A stretch of 64,000 nt of DNA from SYOC01 sp964441775. GTDB taxonomy: Bacteria; Desulfobacterota; Binatia; Bin18. Positions 18,706 to 27,497 of the stretch are shown piece after piece. Position 1 is the first letter of the stretch, and every line of letters starts with the position of its first letter. Location of the stretch: positions 1-64,000 of the forward strand of contig CAYTVL010000007.1 of assembly GCA_964441775.1 (NCBI GenBank), in the 5' to 3' direction. The notes below the pieces were generated by a model, which was given only the letters and a program-made list of their open reading frames with translations, did not search any database and was not told the origin of the DNA. Both the position numbers and the translations under genes were made by a program.

Positions 18706-19289
18706 GCGCTCAGGCTCCGCAAGGCATCGCGGATCGAATCAGCAATACTCGCCGCGCCACGCCGCAAGGCGTCGCGGACGGCTTTTTCTGCTTCTGTACG
18801 ACGATAGCCGAGATTGACCAAGGCGGAAACCGCCCCATCGGAGAGAGCCGAATGTTCATCAGGACCACCTGGTACACCACTTTCCAAGGAGCCAACTTTC
18901 TCGCGGAGTTCGATCACCAACCGTTCCGCAGTCTTTTTGCCGACACCGGGCACAGCAACAAGCCGGGTCACATCGCTGGCGCGCAACGCATTTTCAAGTT
19001 CGTCAACTGGAATTCCAGAGAGAATGTTCAACGCCAGACGCGGACCGATGCCCGTGACCCCTCTTAATAACAAAAAAGAGTCCTTCTCTTTCTCTTCTAG
19101 GAAACCATAGAGCAGCAGCGCATCCTCGCGCAGATGCGTATGAATATGCAAAGAGACACGCTCGTGCAGCGGCGGCAAACGATAAAACGTCTGGAGCGAT
19201 ACCAGCACCTGGTACCCGACGCCTTGCACATCAACGATCAACTGTTCCGGCGTTTTTTCGACGAGTACGCCACTTAAACGCGCAATCAT
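18702..19289 (-). CDS. ruvA: Holliday junction DNA-binding protein RuvA
   Basis: Tetrameric junction-recognition subunit. The 195-residue protein has the OB domain (MIARLSGVLVEKTPEQLIVDVQGVGY region), the two helix-hairpin-helix motifs (LRGVTGIGPRLALNILSG, LVAVPGVGKKTAERLVIEL) and a C-terminal UBA-like RuvB-binding domain (ALVNLGYRRTEAEKAV). Length is normal. Confidence 0.96.
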   Translation of the reverse strand: MIARLSGVLVEKTPEQLIVDVQGVGYQVLVSLQTFYRLPPLHERVSLHIHTHLREDALLLYGFLEEKEKDSFLLLRGVTGIGPRLALNILSGIPVDELENALRASDVTRLVAVPGVGKKTAERLVIELREKVGSLESGVPGGPDEHSALSDGAVSALVNLGYRRTEAEKAVRDALRRGAASIADSIRDALRSLSA

Positions 19290-19389
19290 AAGAGTGGTTG
19301 CTCCGCTCTAAGCAGTATGAAGAAGGCTGAGGGAGGCATGGCAATTTCTTGGCAAGGTGCGCAAAGATGGTCAGTGTAACCAAATCTGC

Positions 19390-19448
19390 AAATCCCCCTC
19401 GCGCTTTGCGCGTTCCCCCCCTTTGGCAAAGGGGGGAAGAGGGGATTT
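19390..19448. repeat. Palindromic C-rich/G-rich dispersed repeat, copy 2
   Basis: A 59-bp inverted repeat between ruvC and ruvA. It runs AAATCCCCCTCGCGC to AGAGGGGATTT, with a CCCCCCCTTTGGCAAAGGGGGG core. It interrupts what is otherwise a tight ruvC-ruvA-ruvB arrangement. The family is shared with 35302-35357 and, more loosely, 4883-4967. Confidence 0.75.
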
Positions 19449-19518
19449 CGCTATCGGTAGCCAAGGCCGCCAATACTTTGATACACACTCGAAGCTGCGC
19501 ATAATTTTTACTTGCCTC

Positions 19519-20181
19519 TCATCTCGCCTTGCTGCGTTGCTGCGACGCAGCCAACAGTTGTTCAACCATCTTCTTGGATAACACATTACGCAGCGAACGG
19601 GGGCGCGAACGCAGCAGACTAGTGAGCCCTTCCTTCGCTTGATCGAGCTCTCGTAGCCATCCCGAGAGGGGAGAAGACTGCGCGTGACAAATAGCCGCCG
19701 CCAAGGCGTCGGTCGCATCTTTACTCACTGGCAATCCCAATGCTTCAGGAGAACGCCCACCACTGAGCAGAGCAAACACGGCCTTTTGCACCTGGGCTTT
19801 CTCCGCGCGACCAAAGCCCACCAGCGCGGCTTTAATCTCCGTCGGATTATATTCGGCGATGCGCAGTCCCGCTTGGGCGGCGGCTAAGAGCGCCACGCCT
19901 CGCGCCTCTCCCAAACGAAGAGCGCTCTGTACATTATACGCCACGAAAGCTTTTTCCAGGCTTAACACCTGCGGAGCATGGGTCTGGATTACTTCGACAA
20001 TGCCAGTGTGCATGAGTCGCAAGCGCTCGGGGAGAGAGTGAAAGCCTTTTGCCGTGAGCACTCCCGCCGCACGAAACGACAGCGTACGCCCTCGACGTTC
20101 AATCACTCCCCAACCGGTGCGGAGGGTGCCGGGATCAATGCCCAGCACTCGCAGAGACGGGGAGACCAGTCGCTCACCCAC
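19519..20181 (-). CDS. ruvC: Holliday junction endonuclease RuvC
   Basis: Junction resolvase dimer. The catalytic acidic residues are visible in VLGIDPGTLRTGWGVIE, VLSLEKAFVAYN and KDATDALAAAICH. The 220-residue product is longer than usual (about 170-190), with a basic C-terminal extension (RSRPRSLRNVLSKKMVEQ). The start appears to be GTG at 20181. It lies 14 bp after yebC. Confidence 0.94.
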   Translation of the reverse strand: MGERLVSPSLRVLGIDPGTLRTGWGVIERRGRTLSFRAAGVLTAKGFHSLPERLRLMHTGIVEVIQTHAPQVLSLEKAFVAYNVQSALRLGEARGVALLAAAQAGLRIAEYNPTEIKAALVGFGRAEKAQVQKAVFALLSGGRSPEALGLPVSKDATDALAAAICHAQSSPLSGWLRELDQAKEGLTSLLRSRPRSLRNVLSKKMVEQLLAASQQRSKAR

Positions 20182-20195
20182 AATGACCCGCTTTC

Positions 20196-20948
20196 TCAGG
20201 CCGCGCTCAGGCGTTCCATCTCCTCCTGATCCATATCGAAATTCGCCGAGACGCTTTGCACATCATCGTGCTCTTGCAGAATTTCCAGCAGCTTGATGGT
20301 CTGCTCGGCTTCTTTTCCTGACAGCATGACCGTATTTTGCGGAATCATGCTGGCTTCGGCTGACGCAACGGTGATGCCTGCTTTTTCCAACTCTTCACGG
20401 ACCGTATCCACATCTTCCGGAGCAGTCGTGATCTCAAACAATTCATCACCCGCTGTGACATCCTCGGCGCCGGCGTCGAGCGCCAGCTCCATGAGTCGAT
20501 CCTCATCGGTCCGCGCTTTCTCGACGGTGATGGCGCCTTTTTTCGTAAACATCCAGGCCACGGAATTAGGAGACCCCAAACTGCCGCCATGTTTAGAAAA
20601 GAAGTGACGGATTTCCGAGACGGTCCGGTTCTTGTTATCGGTCAACACTTGCACCATGATCGCCACGCCGCCGGGTCCGTGCCCCTCGTATGTCACCTCT
20701 TCATACGAGACCCCTTCAAGTTCGCCCGCGCCCTTTTTAATGGCGCGATCAATTGTATCGTTGGGCATGCTCCCTCCCTTCGCCGCGGCGACGGCGGTCC
20801 GCAGACGAGGGTTCGAACTCAAATCGCTGCCGCCCATGCGCGCAGCGATCGTCAGATCCTTGATCAGTTTGGTAAACGCCTTGCCGCGACGGGCGTCTTT
20901 GAGCGCTTTTTTATGTTTGATCGTGCTCCATTTGGAATGGCCAGACAT
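20196..20948 (-). CDS. yebC: YebC/PmpR-family regulatory protein
   Basis: A 250-residue TACO1/YebC-family protein. It begins MSGHSKWSTIKHKKALKDA with RRGKAFTKLIKDL, and has the typical NPRLRTAVAAAKGGSMPNDTI and YEGHGPGGVAIMVQVLTDNKNRT segments. Members are variously reported as DNA-binding regulators or translation factors for difficult peptide motifs. It is the first gene of the yebC-ruvCAB run. Start has AGGAGGAG upstream. Confidence 0.95.
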   Translation of the reverse strand: MSGHSKWSTIKHKKALKDARRGKAFTKLIKDLTIAARMGGSDLSSNPRLRTAVAAAKGGSMPNDTIDRAIKKGAGELEGVSYEEVTYEGHGPGGVAIMVQVLTDNKNRTVSEIRHFFSKHGGSLGSPNSVAWMFTKKGAITVEKARTDEDRLMELALDAGAEDVTAGDELFEITTAPEDVDTVREELEKAGITVASAEASMIPQNTVMLSGKEAEQTIKLLEILQEHDDVQSVSANFDMDQEEMERLSAA

Positions 20949-21095
20949 GGCGCTCTCCTCCTGGTAAGAGAATCAGTGGGACACAGCTATCACATTCCTG
21001 GGGGGGAGTAAACGCGGACTTACACGAGCATAGTGGGAGAGCAAAATGGGGAGAGCACTGAAGAAGCTGGGGGTTTTCTGCAATGGACTGGCGCT

Positions 21096-21374
21096 CTATT
21101 TTTTGAAGAAGGCAAAGAGAATGCCTGTCAACACACCGATTTGACCGATCCAAAAGAGAAACATCCACTGAATGAGGTTAGCGCGGAGGTCAGCCATATC
21201 TGTCCGCAGTTTTCCAATTTCCTCAGATAGCCGCCGTTCAAAACGCTCCTCTACGACTTCGATCACCGACTTTTTGTTATTTTCTCCAGCTTCGTTCAAC
21301 AACGCCACCAAGGCGTCAGTTCCTTCTTCTCCCAATTTTTCCCGCAAAGGGCGAGCAACGGCAATCACAGCCAT
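21096..21374 (-). CDS. Small coiled-coil protein with C-terminal membrane anchor
   Basis: A 92-residue protein: an N-terminal region PLREKLGEEGTDALVALLNE, a charged coiled coil (VEERFERRLSEEIGKLRTDMADLR) and a terminal transmembrane helix (WMFLFWIGQIGVLTGILFAFF). It resembles DUF1640-type small anchored coiled-coil proteins; that is a recollection, not a search. Start ATG preceded by AGGAGG. Function unknown. Confidence 0.75.
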   Translation of the reverse strand: MAVIAVARPLREKLGEEGTDALVALLNEAGENNKKSVIEVVEERFERRLSEEIGKLRTDMADLRANLIQWMFLFWIGQIGVLTGILFAFFKK

Positions 21375-21432
21375 TTATTTTTCCTCCTGAGATCAGGTAT
21401 AGCACGCTTGCTGCTTTCTGTAGCTTGCCTCT

Positions 21433-21498
21433 ATAAAAACAATTCTTCAATTACTCAATGACCCGATCCCTCAGTGACCCGATGACTCAGTCTCTCAA
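21433..21498 (-). repeat. Degenerate 8-nt tandem repeat at the 3' end of paralogue D
   Basis: On the minus strand it divides into octamers ATTGAGAG, ACTGAGTC, ATCGGGTC, ACTGAGGG, ATCGGGTC, ATTGAGTA, ATTGAAGA, ATTGTTTT. The array begins inside the coding sequence and supplies the TGA stop codon of paralogue D. Confidence 0.7.
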
Positions 21499-22995
21499 TT
21501 TGTCCGCCTGTATCAACAAGAGTTCACCTTTGAGGCGATATAATTCAGCCTCGTAAGAACGGTCTCCAGTTCTGTGCATAACCTCCAGCGCCTCAGCTAG
21601 CACGGACAACCCTGCTTCGGGCTGTCCTGCTTTCTCATGGGCTTCAGCTAGTAAGGTGAGATGATACGGTCGCCATAACAGTGCTCCCATGGCCCGTAGG
21701 ATGTCCAACCCCTGACGGATCTGTTGGACCGCCTCTACTCCTTGTTCTTGTACGGCCAACGCCCAGCCCCGCCAGATATTCCCCAACGCCAACACCAACG
21801 TAAACCCCTGCTCGGTCGCAAGAGCGAGCAGATCCTCTGCTCGCTTCTGAGCTGCTTGCCCCTCCCGGCCGTATTGGTGAAGTTGGACAGTATGGCATAG
21901 GGCCACACCCAGGTTATAGGGATATGACAGCTCTTGGGCCCAAGCGAGTGCTTCATCCATCCTTTTCTGAGCCTGGTCCGGATAGCCCAGCAACCATAAA
22001 GTATGGGCAGCAAAGGAGAGGCAAGCCATCCCGGGGTCGTGTCCATAAAGAAAGGCCAGAGAACGGTGCTTCTGTCGATCGTAAAAGGCAATGCCTTGCT
22101 CGAAGTGCTCCCGAGCAAAAGTCAATTCTCCAAAAGCGAACCAGGCCACCCCTGGCATATAGTGAGCCTCCACGAGGTGGGCCGGGTCTTGTACACTTTG
22201 AGCCAGGCTGAGAAGTTGCCCTACTAGCTTGTGCGCCGTCTGCAACTCTCCCCGCACACCATAAAATGCTGCCAATCCTCTTAGTACCGGGAAGAGTTGA
22301 GGAGTTTCTCCCACTTGGCGGCTCAATTCCAGCGCCCGTGTGTAAGCGCCTTCCACTTCCGAAGCCGCAAAGCCCTTGGTGGCAATCAAAGCTTGGCCCA
22401 GGGTAATCTGTAGGTCCAGTTCTTGCCAGGCACGTTCAAGACTGTCCGGCAGGGCGTTAAGCAACTCCAGTCCTTTCGTAAAATGACTGATAGCTTCCAC
22501 ATAGGCCGAGCGTTGAGCAGCTTTTTGTCCGGCTTTTTGCCAGTAAGGAATTGCCTGCTCTTTGAGCCCCGCTTCGGTGTAGTGGTGAGCCAGAAGTTCG
22601 GGTTGGACCTCAGCGGTCTCGGGAAACTTATCCGTCAACACCTGAGCAATTTGCTGATGCAGTTGCTGACGTTTGCTCTTGAGTAACGATTGATAGGCCG
22701 CGTCTTGAATGAGCGCATGCTTGAAGAGGTACGTCGCGTGCGGCGGCAACCCACGCGGATACACCAGCTCCGCAGCAATCAACTGCTGGAGCCCGTGCTG
22801 CAAGCTTCCTTCTTCTTTATGAGAGACGGCGTAAAGTAGTTCGTAGCTGAACTCGCGACCGATGGTCGCACCAAGTTGAGCAATCTCTTTAGCTGGTCCC
22901 AATCGATCAAGCCGCGCCATCAACGAATCGTGCAACGTGGCGGGAATGGCCAGTTGTAAGGGCGACGCATGCCGCGCCCCTACAGACTCAATCAC
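21487..22995 (-). pseudogene. Paralogue D, TPR-containing 3' piece
   Basis: Open for 502 codons. It covers the end of the ATPase region (PATLHDSLMARLDRLGPAKEIAQLGATIGREFSYEL in part) and about eight TPR-like repeats, ending YRLKGELLLIQADKLRD. If translated alone it would be an isolated TPR protein. Confidence 0.75.
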
Positions 22996-22999
22996 CGTC

Positions 23000-23992
23000 T
23001 TAGTCAGCTCCTCTTACAAATAGCGGCACGCCATCGGTCCTAAGCTGAATCTGCTCGACGATCCCGACAGGCAACGGCGTGCCTGCCGCTACCTGTGCAA
23101 TCATGGTCTCGACCTGACTGCGTTCCAAGCGGCTCAGCGTCAACTGACTAACATGCGCTCGAGTCCCCCACGGTGGGGTAAACTCTGGACGAAAGGTCAA
23201 TAGCGCCAGCAGTTGTGTCGTAGGAACTTGGTCCAAGAGAAGCGCGAGCACTTCCAACGTAGAGGAATCAGCCCAGTGCAGATCTTCCCACACACAAGAT
23301 ACGGCTGTCTTCTCCGCCTCCTCGACCAGCCATGCGACCAAAGCGGCTTGCGTCTTCTCTTTTTGCTTTTGTGGACTCATCGTCAATGGCGGATAGCCTT
23401 CGGGGTGAGGAAGCGACAACAGCGCAGCCAGAAGGGGCACGGTATCGGCTTGTGGAAAACAATAACGACTGAGCATGTTCTGGAGTTTGGCGAGCTTGGC
23501 TGTGGGCGTATCCTCACGCGTAAATTGCAGCAAGCGTTGCAGGTGCTCAATGATAGGGTACAACGCACTGTTCAGGTGATAAGGTGAGCAGTGAAACTCA
23601 ATGCGAGCCGCGCCTTCGGCCAGGACATGTTCTTTCAGCGCCTGCACCAAGCGGGACTTGCCAATGCCCGGTTCGCCGCTTAGCAGCACTACTTGCCCGG
23701 AGCCGTTTTTGGCCTGGGCCCAACATCGTTGTAACAAGCTCAGTTCTTCTTCGCGCCCGATCAGCGGAGTTAAGCCAGCGCTCATCATCGCCTCGAAGCG
23801 GTTCTGCGCCGCACTTTCCCCGATCACTCGATAAAGCGACAGCGGCGTGGAGATACCTTTGAGCGTCTGCGGTCCCAACTCCTGACACTCAAATAAACCT
23901 CGCACCAGGCGCTGCGACACAGCACTCATGACGACCGTGTCGGGTTCGGCGAGCCCCTGGAGCCGGGCGGCAATGTTCGGCGTTTCTCCCAA
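23000..23992 (-). pseudogene. Paralogue D, ATPase-containing middle piece
   Basis: Open for 330 codons. It starts at GETPNIAARLQGLAEPDTVV (end of the cyclase fold) and carries the ATPase Walker A (LLSGEPGIGKSRLVQALKE) and Walker B-like CVWEDLHWADSST. It ends prematurely at GVPLFVRGAD because of the extra base near 23014. Confidence 0.75.
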
Positions 23993-24486
23993 CGCCAGGA
24001 TTTCTCTTTTTTCACTACTGCCGATCTCACCAATGACAACCAGCCAGTGTGAATACCGATGCGAACTTGCAAAGGTTTCGGCAACTGGATGGCTGGAAAA
24101 GAGAGCCGCTGAATGGCCGCGACGATATTGAGGGCAGTGCGCACAGCGCGCTGGGCTTCATCCTCATGCGCGGTGGGATAGCCAAAGTAGACGAGTATGC
24201 CGTCGCCCAAGTGTTGGGCCACATGCCCCTCGTAACGACGGATCACCTCGGTGCAGGCTTCTTGGTATGCGCGCACCACTTCGTGATAATCTTCAGGGTC
24301 AAGCTGCTCCGACAGCGCTGTCGAGCCCACCAAATCGCAGAACATCACCGTCAACTGCCGCCGCTCGGCCGCTAAGTACTGAGTCCTGAGTGCCGAGTCC
24401 TGAGAAGGTGGAAGAGGGTTGCTGGAGCTAGGAGGCGGAGTGGAACTTAGAACGTGGAATGTGGAACTGGCGAAGCCCCTGCCCAA
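23926..24486 (-). pseudogene. Paralogue D, cyclase 5' piece
   Basis: Open for 186 codons. It contains the first half of the class III cyclase (LTVMFCDLVGSTALSEQLDP, VAQHLGDGILVYFG) and goes out of frame after RIGIHTG because of the missing base near 24044. The preceding proline-rich stretch is coded by the 7-nt repeats. Confidence 0.72.
24372..24470 (-). repeat. 7-nt tandem repeat in the linker of paralogue D
   Basis: About fourteen degenerate heptamers on the minus strand: AGTTCCA, CATTCCA, CGTTCTA, AGTTCCA, then CTCCGCC and others, ending ACTCGGC, ACTCAGG, ACTCAGT, ACTTAGC. The N-terminal module runs into a TAA inside this array. The cyclase frame is displaced so that one additional heptamer would restore it. 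Confidence 0.78.
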
Positions 24487-24770
24487 ACAAGCACCTTCCC
24501 GTCCTCATCAACGGCGAGTCGCCGAGCGTCAATGATCTCTGCTTTCAGATCTTCGATATAGTCATCGTCAAGCTCGAACTCGCGCTTGAGCGCTCGGTAC
24601 GAGATGCGCGTCTGGCGTTGCAGCAGCTCCAACACTTGCTCGACGACGGCTGAAAATTTCATAAGCGTGCACGTTCGGCTTGAATAGACGGTCGTGTGGA
24701 TTGTATGTCTGTCAGGTTGGGCCGTGCAAGGCCGACCTTATTTCTATTGGTCTTGACTTTCCCGGGCAAA

Positions 24771-24798
24771 ATAAATAACTGACTAGTCAGTTATTTAT
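24771..24798. promoter_or_regulatory. 28-bp perfect palindrome, TetR-type operator over the start codon
   Basis: A perfect inverted repeat centred between 24784 and 24785 with core AACTGACTAGTCAGTT. Its last two bases are the first two of the TetR start codon. A TTGACT -35-like hexamer at 24753-24758 is 17 bp from TAACTG (24776-24781), so the -10 region would lie inside the palindrome. This suits autorepression of the efflux operon. Confidence 0.8.
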
Positions 24799-25477
24799 GA
24801 AAAAAGACGCTCACTCGACTAAACCGTGCTCAACAGCTCGCGCTCCGCGCTGGCAACGACGCGCCGCCCACCGTCCAGAGGAAATCTCTGCCGCCGCGCT
24901 TCAGGTATTCGCGCGTCGGGGACTGCATCAAACTACGTTGGATGACGTCGCCAAAGAAGCCGGGGTCAGCAAAGGCACAATTTATCTCTATTTCAAAAAT
25001 AAAGAAGATTTGTTCATTGCCGCCGCTCAGCAAGTGGTTCCAACTCCCGACGAGTTGGCAACCCTCCTACCCGCTTCCCTTGAATCTGCTGAAGAGCTTG
25101 CGCGTGCATTGCGCAAGCTCGCGCGGGCTTTGTATCGCCGTTTTCGTGCGCCGGCGTATCTCGCGTTTTTCAGTTTAATGGCGGCGGAAACGCTTCGTCA
25201 TCCCGAGTGGGGCCAGTTGTATTTCCAACACATTGTCCTCGCTCTTACGCAGCGGATCGCCGCGCTTCTCCAACAGGCGGCGCATCATGGTCTTGCCCGT
25301 CAGTGCAATCCCCTCCTCGTCGCTCGGGCGTTCGCCGGCACGCTGCTGATTATGGCCGTCACTCAAGAACATCTCGGCGGGAAGCAGCTCACGCCGTTTT
25401 CCGAACAACATATTGTAAATGCTCTCACCGACCTCTTCCTTCACGGCATCAGCCCCCACAAGGAGCCGACCTTATGA
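24797..25477 (+). CDS. TetR/AcrR-family repressor of the downstream efflux operon
   Basis: A 226-residue regulator with an N-terminal helix-turn-helix (ISAAALQVFARRGLHQTTLDDVAKEAGVSKGTIYLYFKNKEDLF region) and a C-terminal ligand-binding domain. The start ATG lies inside the operator palindrome with almost no leader, so translation may be leaderless. The stop overlaps the HlyD start by 4 bp. By position it should sense a toxic compound and release the HlyD-ABC operon. The arrangement parallels YbiH (CecR) and YbhGFSR of enterobacteria. Confidence 0.9.
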   Translation: MKKDAHSTKPCSTARAPRWQRRAAHRPEEISAAALQVFARRGLHQTTLDDVAKEAGVSKGTIYLYFKNKEDLFIAAAQQVVPTPDELATLLPASLESAEELARALRKLARALYRRFRAPAYLAFFSLMAAETLRHPEWGQLYFQHIVLALTQRIAALLQQAAHHGLARQCNPLLVARAFAGTLLIMAVTQEHLGGKQLTPFSEQHIVNALTDLFLHGISPHKEPTL

Positions 25478-26532
25478 AAAAAACGCTGCCTCTCCTTTTA
25501 GTGATCTTCATCGCCGCCGGTGCTGGAGCCTGGTGGTATCAGCACTCGCATCGTCCCACCCAGCTCTCCTTCACCGGCTTTGTGGAAGGAGAAGAAAAAG
25601 TAGTCAAAAGTGAAATTAACGGCAGAGTCATGAACGTCGCCTTCACCGACGGCTCCCGCATCAAACAAGGCGAGGTGCTGATCGAGATCGACGCACGGGA
25701 TTATCACTCGCAAGTGATGCAACAAGAGCTGAATCTGACGCTGCTGACGGCAAAAATCAAACAAGCGGATACCCAACTCGCCTGGGCGCGCGACACCTAC
25801 CCCACTCAACTGCGCGCGGCCAAAAGCAATCAGACCAAAGCGATCTCTGATCTCGATTTCGCCGAAAAAGAATTCCTGCGGCGGAAAGAATTGCTGGAAG
25901 CCGAACAACTGAGTCAACAACGGTTCGATCAAGCCAAGAACCAGCTCGATGTGGCGCGGGCCACACTGACGCATGAGCGAGAATCGATCTCGAGTGCTGA
26001 AGCCAATTTGCGCCAGATTCAAGTCGCGGAAGACGCGCTCGCGGTGTTGCAACGTCAACTCGCGGTCGAAACCGAACACCTCCAGCAAATGCGGATCATT
26101 CTGGAGAAATACACCGTGCGCTCCCCGTGTGATTGTACGGTGCAAACCCGCCTGATTCGCGCCGGTGAATATGTCACGTCGGGCACGGGCGTCGCCACGC
26201 TGCTTGATCCTTTAGACAAATATGTGCGCATCTACGTCCCCGTGCCCGATCTCGGCAAAGTGCGTGTCGGAGACCGCGTTAAGATCGAACCCGACGCCCT
26301 GCCCGGCGAGGTGTTTCCCGGCGAAGTGAGCTTTATCGAAGACGCCGCCCAATTCACCCCGAAGAATATCGAGGTCAGGAGCGATCGCATCACGCAAGTG
26401 TTCGCCACCAAAGTGCGTATTCTTGACCAAGTTGAACGCTTAAAGCCAGGCATGGAGGGCACGGTGTTTCTGGACGGACGCTCGGCGACAATGACAACAA
26501 ACGGGGCGTCGACCTCAGCTTCGCCTTCGTAA
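25474..26532 (+). CDS. HlyD-family membrane-fusion (periplasmic adaptor) protein
   Basis: A 352-residue adaptor with an N-terminal membrane anchor (LPLLLVIFIAAGAGAWWY), a lipoyl-like first half (GRVMNVAFTDGSRIKQGEVLIEID), a long coiled-coil hairpin (QADTQLAWARDTYPTQ through ISSAEANLRQIQ) and the second lipoyl half (YTVRSPCDCTVQTRLIRAGEYV), then a beta-barrel domain. It links the ABC pump to an outer-membrane channel. I placed the start at ATG 25474, preceded by AAGGAG and overlapping the TetR stop. Confidence 0.92.
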   Translation: MKKTLPLLLVIFIAAGAGAWWYQHSHRPTQLSFTGFVEGEEKVVKSEINGRVMNVAFTDGSRIKQGEVLIEIDARDYHSQVMQQELNLTLLTAKIKQADTQLAWARDTYPTQLRAAKSNQTKAISDLDFAEKEFLRRKELLEAEQLSQQRFDQAKNQLDVARATLTHERESISSAEANLRQIQVAEDALAVLQRQLAVETEHLQQMRIILEKYTVRSPCDCTVQTRLIRAGEYVTSGTGVATLLDPLDKYVRIYVPVPDLGKVRVGDRVKIEPDALPGEVFPGEVSFIEDAAQFTPKNIEVRSDRITQVFATKVRILDQVERLKPGMEGTVFLDGRSATMTTNGASTSASPS

Positions 26533-26544
26533 ATTGAGAATGTC

Positions 26545-27492
26545 ATGGCGACGCCCATCATTTCTCTTGTCAATCTTCGCAAGCGCTTCGGCGCCGTCAC
26601 CGCACTCGACGGCATCACTCTGGCGATCGAGCAGCCGGGCATCTTCGGCGTTGTCGGGCCGGATGGCGCCGGGAAAACGACGTTGCTGCGCATCCTGGTT
26701 GGGCTGCTAGAGTTCGAGGCGGAGCACGCTTCAGTCTTGGGCTACAACATCGCTACACAGCCACGCGCTATTAAAGAACGGCTCGGTTATGTGCCGCAGA
26801 CGTTCAGTTTGTATCCAGACCTGAGCGTGCAGCATAACCTTGAGTTTTTCGCCGACGTGCACGACATTCCGCGCAAAACATTTCGGCAGCGCGCGGCGGA
26901 ACTGCTGGCGATTGCGCAGCTCGATCAGTTTGCTTCTTTCCTCGCCTCTTCGCTGTCCGGCGGCATGAAGCAAAAACTTTCGTTGATCTGCGCCTTGTTG
27001 CATCAACCACAAGTCCTCATTCTAGATGAGCCCAATAATGGGGTGGACCTCATCGCTCGCGGCGAAATGTGGACGATTCTGAAACAACTTCACAATGTTG
27101 CTATTGTGATGTCCACGGGCTATCTGGATGAGGCTGAGCGCTGCGACCAGGTCGCGTACCTCTATCACGGTCGCATACGCGCGTACGACTCGCCGCAAGC
27201 AATCAAAGACCAGTTCCCTTGGAACGCCTATCGTCTCTTCGGCGACCTCCAACCAGAACTGTTGACCCATTTGCGGCAGGCGCCCTGGGCGCGCCGAACC
27301 CGCCTGGTCGGAGAAACGCTTATCGTGGAAACCGCGCTGTCCCGCACGGACCTGCAGGCCGCATTACATACATTTTCGAGCGCAGATCTCATCCTTGAAC
27401 CGCTGCCGCCTACGTTAGAGATGGTCTTTACCGAATTGACAGAAGAAGCCGAGCGAGCCCTTGCCTCTCCCAACAAGGCTGCGGCGGCCTGA
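26545..27492 (+). CDS. ABC transporter ATP-binding protein, first of a pair
   Basis: A 315-residue nucleotide-binding subunit of an ABC-2 drug/export system. Walker A is GPDGAGKTTLLRIL, the Q-loop region YVPQTFSLY, the signature SLSGGMKQKLSL and Walker B VLILDEPNNGVDL. The switch region reads MSTGYLDEAERCD, where the usual His of the H-loop is replaced (STGY instead of STHY). The second ATPase follows 5 bp later. Together they correspond to the two halves of a YbhF-like tandem ATPase. Confidence 0.9.
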   Translation: MATPIISLVNLRKRFGAVTALDGITLAIEQPGIFGVVGPDGAGKTTLLRILVGLLEFEAEHASVLGYNIATQPRAIKERLGYVPQTFSLYPDLSVQHNLEFFADVHDIPRKTFRQRAAELLAIAQLDQFASFLASSLSGGMKQKLSLICALLHQPQVLILDEPNNGVDLIARGEMWTILKQLHNVAIVMSTGYLDEAERCDQVAYLYHGRIRAYDSPQAIKDQFPWNAYRLFGDLQPELLTHLRQAPWARRTRLVGETLIVETALSRTDLQAALHTFSSADLILEPLPPTLEMVFTELTEEAERALASPNKAAAA

Positions 27493-27497
27493 GTGAG

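Larger units (their letters stand above)
21487..24662 (-). pseudogene. Cyclase-AAA ATPase-TPR protein, paralogue D, disrupted by three frameshifts
   Basis: Four overlapping frames make up one gene: 24662-24447 (N-terminal module LLQRQTRISYRALKREFELDDD), 24486-23926 (cyclase, first half), 23992-23000 (rest of cyclase and ATPase) and 22995-21487 (TPR). Breaks: a frame change inside the 7-nt repeat linker (24372-24470); loss of one base near 24044, where the minus strand reads GGCTGGTT and GGCCTGGTT would restore HTGLVVIGEIG; and one extra base near 23014, where GTAAGAGGAG instead of GTAGAGGAG breaks GVPLFVEELT. The rest is well conserved, so decay is recent or the indels are sequencing errors. 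Confidence 0.85.

Noticed and set aside
25207..25473. N-terminal extension of the HlyD protein
   Set aside because: It would overlap most of the TetR gene; ATG 25474 has a ribosome-binding site and begins a membrane anchor.
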